Both the position numbers and the translations under genes were made by a program. DNA of 64,000 bases from Chrysaora quinquecirrha (lineage: Eukaryota; Cnidaria; Scyphozoa; Semaeostomeae; Pelagiidae): positions 3,907,340-3,971,339 of the forward strand of contig JACTAT010000014.1 in the NCBI GenBank assembly GCA_014526335.1, written 5' to 3'. The notes under the pieces were generated by a model. It was not told the origin of the DNA. It ran no database searches and saw only the letters and a program-made list of their open reading frames with translations. Positions 41,692 to 64,000 of this stretch are shown piece by piece. The stretch's first letter is position 1; each line of letters begins with the position of its first letter.

Positions 41692-43243
41692 ATCATGGTT
41701 CCCTTTTCTCAAGAGATTTCTGCGGCTGCTGACAGACATCTAAAACATAAAATAATATATTACAATTTAACCAATGTTTACGCATCTGTCTCTGCTGCTT
41801 TCTTTGCCAGCTCAGAGACCTGTCTAGTAGGTAGGTCTGATCAAAATCTTTCTTGTGTCAATGCTCCTGTTTTTGTTTGTTTCGGCTGCAAACAACGTAA
41901 AACCATTTACCTGACCTACCTGAAATACATTAAACTTCTTGGCAACTCATCGCATTTTAAAAAAGTAGTGAAAACAAGATCAAACACTTTCACTTTGTTA
42001 CTTGTTACATAATCTTTGATCAAGCTAAAAATCTATCATAACAAGCCGTCCTGTTCTGTCTGCCTCTTCTTCAAAATAGCTTTCATAGCCTCGTGTTCAA
42101 ATTCTGGCGGTTTCTTCGAAGCTCTGAAAAGAACAAACAAAGATGGAGGTCTGTTGTTTTATTTGGAAAACTTAATCGAATGCAGCTGGGCGATCTGCCT
42201 CAATCTAAAGTTGGATTAGCACTTTAGGTAATAGTGTATTGATTTAATTTTCAATTAACAGGCAGTTTAGATTTCAAGCAGTAACTGAGAGAAAGTTCCC
42301 GGGCTAAAGGTTTGGGCTCAGAGTCAGAGAGAGTGTAAAAGCAAAAATAAAAGTTGTGCCCACATCTGGTCTTGCCTTGCCTCGTTAGTTCTTAATCTCT
42401 GATGTTTAAATAAGACTGACCCCTAGTATTTTTTCAGCCGAAATAAAGTCAACATTTACAAGTATCTAGGTACCGATAACTCATTTTCTAAAACCAAGCA
42501 AAAAGTTTCTAAAACATCAGGTATCGATAAAAACTTTACAACAAAAACGATCAAAGTTTTCAAAATCTTCAAAATTTTGAAAATCTAATGATGGAAGGTC
42601 AAAGGGGCGTTGCTCTAACACAAAATTTCATGAGAAATTTTTTTTTGCAATCTGATATCTTAGGTTTTATGGTAATAATTTGTGCAAATTTTATGGTAAT
42701 AATATGTGCAAATTATTTTCTATCTTAATGTGTCATTAATTATTAATTAAAGCTTTGTTTTTCCACAAAATTAAAGCACTTTAAAATGATTGAATCTTTA
42801 AAGGATAATGGCAATTTGCACCTGTCATTTAATTAGCAAGATTAAATGTGGTCCAACCATTTATTCAACCCCACAAATATTCCCTTTTGGGGTTTTGTGA
42901 ATTAAAGATTTCAAAGAAAGAAACTTTGGTTTTGGCTTAAATCAAGTACTTTAAATCTATTACCGGACAGCATTTTTGCTGTGCATCTTACAACAAAATC
43001 AAAAGATCCTATTGTTTTTCTATTGTTCTCACCCACACTCATACCTGTAAGAAAAATAATAAATGCAGTCTGGATCAATACTTGAAATATCCTCATTTCT
43101 TTCAACATAGCCAATGTCCACATCACGTTGAAAGTGCTGTTTTGAAAAGAAAAAGGGGATTCACTAAAAGTGCATTTAAATTTTTTTTAAGAGGATACTC
43201 ATTGAGAAATGAAAACCCAACTGTTCTGAACTCATGTTTTGTT
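41692..43243. promoter_or_regulatory. Divergent intergenic region between DNAJC4 and CEP128
   Basis: 1.55 kb between two start codons on opposite strands. AT-rich, with a duplicated TTTATGGTAATAAT(TT/A)TG block at 42668-42710. No TATA, CpG cluster or coding exon could be identified. A shared promoter is inferred from geometry only. Confidence 0.35.
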
Positions 43244-62499
<19,256 letters not shown>

Positions 62500-63130
62500 G
62501 TTTTATCTCACTTTCCCTAACTTCTTTTTTTGGATAATTTCATTGGCCAGTTGGCTTGTTTAATTTTTGTAACCGTACGAGAGCTCTGATTTAGCCTTGG
62601 TATAGAAATATGACCAGGGGCTACTGAAAGAACTTATTTCACCGTAAGAGCTTTGGAAGTTTTGGAAGTTTTTGTTGGGGGAACTTATTAGAGAGGGGGC
62701 TTATTAGAGAGCGGAGGCAATCAATTATTTAGCATATTTTATTCTTTATTTGTAAAGACGAATGTTACAGACATTAAAAAATGAACTATGTAAGAAATGT
62801 TTAACCTTAGATTGAAGGCAGTTACTTAGTAGTTATAAGACAAGTTTCAGACATCAAACGCGTTACAACTTAATTTCATTTAATTTCGTATACGTTTACT
62901 ACTGAACTGTCGAGTGGCCAAAATAAGAGGGGGGTTTTTAATAGAGAGAGGGAGCTTATTTCAAATTTTCACTTGACAAAGAATAGCTCTCTAGCTTTCT
63001 AGAGTTCAAGTTCTAACATCTATCAAGATTTTGACGATAACTTCCATTTTGCAGTGAATTCCGTTTCCTTCTGACAATTCAAGCATATCTTATCATAGAT
63101 ATACCCCAATAGCAAGACTTTCAATAACTA
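62500..63130. other. Downstream of CEP128, with GGGGGCTTATTAGAGAG repeat
   Basis: 62640-62990 contains AGAGAGGGGGCTTATTAGAG and CTGAACTGTCGAGTGGCC, as in the DNAJC4 intron repeat at 39440. The rest is AT-rich without recognised features. If the exon at 62468 splices onward, this is intron. Confidence 0.5.
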
Positions 63131-64000
63131 TGCAAGATTTTAGTCAAAATAGCGAAACGATTGCCAAAAATCCAATCCAAGGTTGAAAGAATTCCCCAAA
63201 ATCCTCCTGAATGGTGTGCAAAGGCTATAAAAGAACCCTAACCCCTTAACAAGGCTATTATAAAACGCTGAACGTATAAAATACAGTATCAGAACAAAAA
63301 CCGTAAAATTATCCATTTTTCGGATAAAATGCAAGGCAAAACGGTCAAAATCAAGGGTTCTTCAAATGACCCAAAACCCCCACAAATCCTCTTCTAAGGC
63401 TACAAGAAGGGTTTTAGTCATTTACAAGACTACTTGAAAGAATTCTTCTCCCCAAAATAACCTGCTAAAATCGACCGATTTTGAGCAAAAAGGCAAGGCT
63501 ATACTAAGGCAAAATGGCCAAAATTGGCCAAAATTCAAGGTTTTTCAAATGGCCCCAAACCACCATAAATCCTCTTTTAGAGCTATTAAAAGGCTTTTTA
63601 GCTATTTTTAGGGCTTTTTGAAAGAATTTATTTCCCCAAAAAAATGCCTAAAATCGACCGATTTTGAGCAAAAAGGCAAGGCTATACTAAGGCAAAATGG
63701 CCAAAAATTGGCCAAAATCCAAGGTTTTTCAAATGGCCCCAAACCACCATAAATCCTCTTTTAGGGCCATTAGAAGGCTTTTTAGCTATTTTTAGGGCTT
63801 TTTGAAGGAATTTATTTCCCCAAAAAAATTGCCTAAAATCGACCGATTTTGAGCAAAAAGGCAAGGCTATACTAAGGCACAATGGCCAAAAAATGGCCAA
63901 AATCCAAGGTTTTTCAAATGGCCCCAAACCACCATAAATCCTCTTTTAGAGCTATTAGAAGGCTTTTTAGCTATTTTTAGGGCTTTTTGAAAGAATTTAT
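63130..64000. repeat. About 184-bp satellite, running off the window
   Basis: TTTTTCAAATGGCCCCAAAC anchors fall at 63541, 63725 and 63910, with a diverged copy at 63358 and a very degenerate one near 63175, giving a period of 183-185 bp. Units share CCGATTTTGAGCAAAAAGGC. Successive copies become more alike towards the right edge. Confidence 0.92.

Noticed and set aside
63682..63927. 81-codon minus frame at the right edge
   Set aside because: Lies wholly within the 184-bp satellite and repeats itself.

Overview
This is nuclear DNA from an intron-rich, AT-rich animal genome. Six protein-coding genes could be assembled exon by exon from conserved protein blocks with GT-AG splice sites and continuous reading phase. 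All six are metazoan families. The short introns, high family conservation, dense small transposons and an antistasin-like domain suggest a non-bilaterian animal, most likely a cnidarian; the species is not determined. No bacterial-style operons, CRISPR arrays or rRNA genes were seen.

Layout: ICA1 (islet cell autoantigen 1, BAR-domain trafficking protein) on the minus strand, 1514-7250. MAX (bHLH-zip partner of MYC) on the minus strand, 10040-12786. A decayed 4-kb LINE on the plus strand, about 12811-16873, separates MAX from PPP5C (protein phosphatase 5, TPR plus phosphatase, 16 exons) on the plus strand, 17754-26304. A secreted SPARC/SMOC-family protein with an unusual domain order lies on the minus strand, 27726-34419. 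DNAJC4 (membrane J-protein) is on the minus strand, 38166-41691. CEP128 (centriolar coiled-coil protein, about 35 exons) is on the plus strand, 43244-62499. MAX/PPP5C and DNAJC4/CEP128 are head-to-head pairs and may share promoter regions; PPP5C and the SPARC-like gene converge.

The space between exons is filled with repeats. A MITE family whose ends read like CCTGGCCAAACGATCAAAC is present in at least 14 copies. Two of its copies have expanded internally into minisatellites (30.64-30.87 kb and 36.40-37.78 kb). A second MITE family has GTCGCGCGCGACA-type ends (three copies), and several other inverted-repeat elements occur. There are tRNA-derived SINE-like pieces, LINE fragments and simple repeats. 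A 2.8-kb foldback element carries reverse-transcriptase debris and is inserted into another dispersed repeat inside a CEP128 intron (57.5-60.7 kb). The right edge enters a roughly 184-bp satellite.

The genes do not form one pathway: they cover vesicle trafficking, transcription, phosphatase/chaperone signalling, extracellular matrix, chaperone and centriole. MAX, a SMOC relative and CEP128 all have human counterparts on 14q, so the neighbourhood may preserve an old animal linkage group. Coordinates come from reading the sequence by eye; splice sites are predictions.
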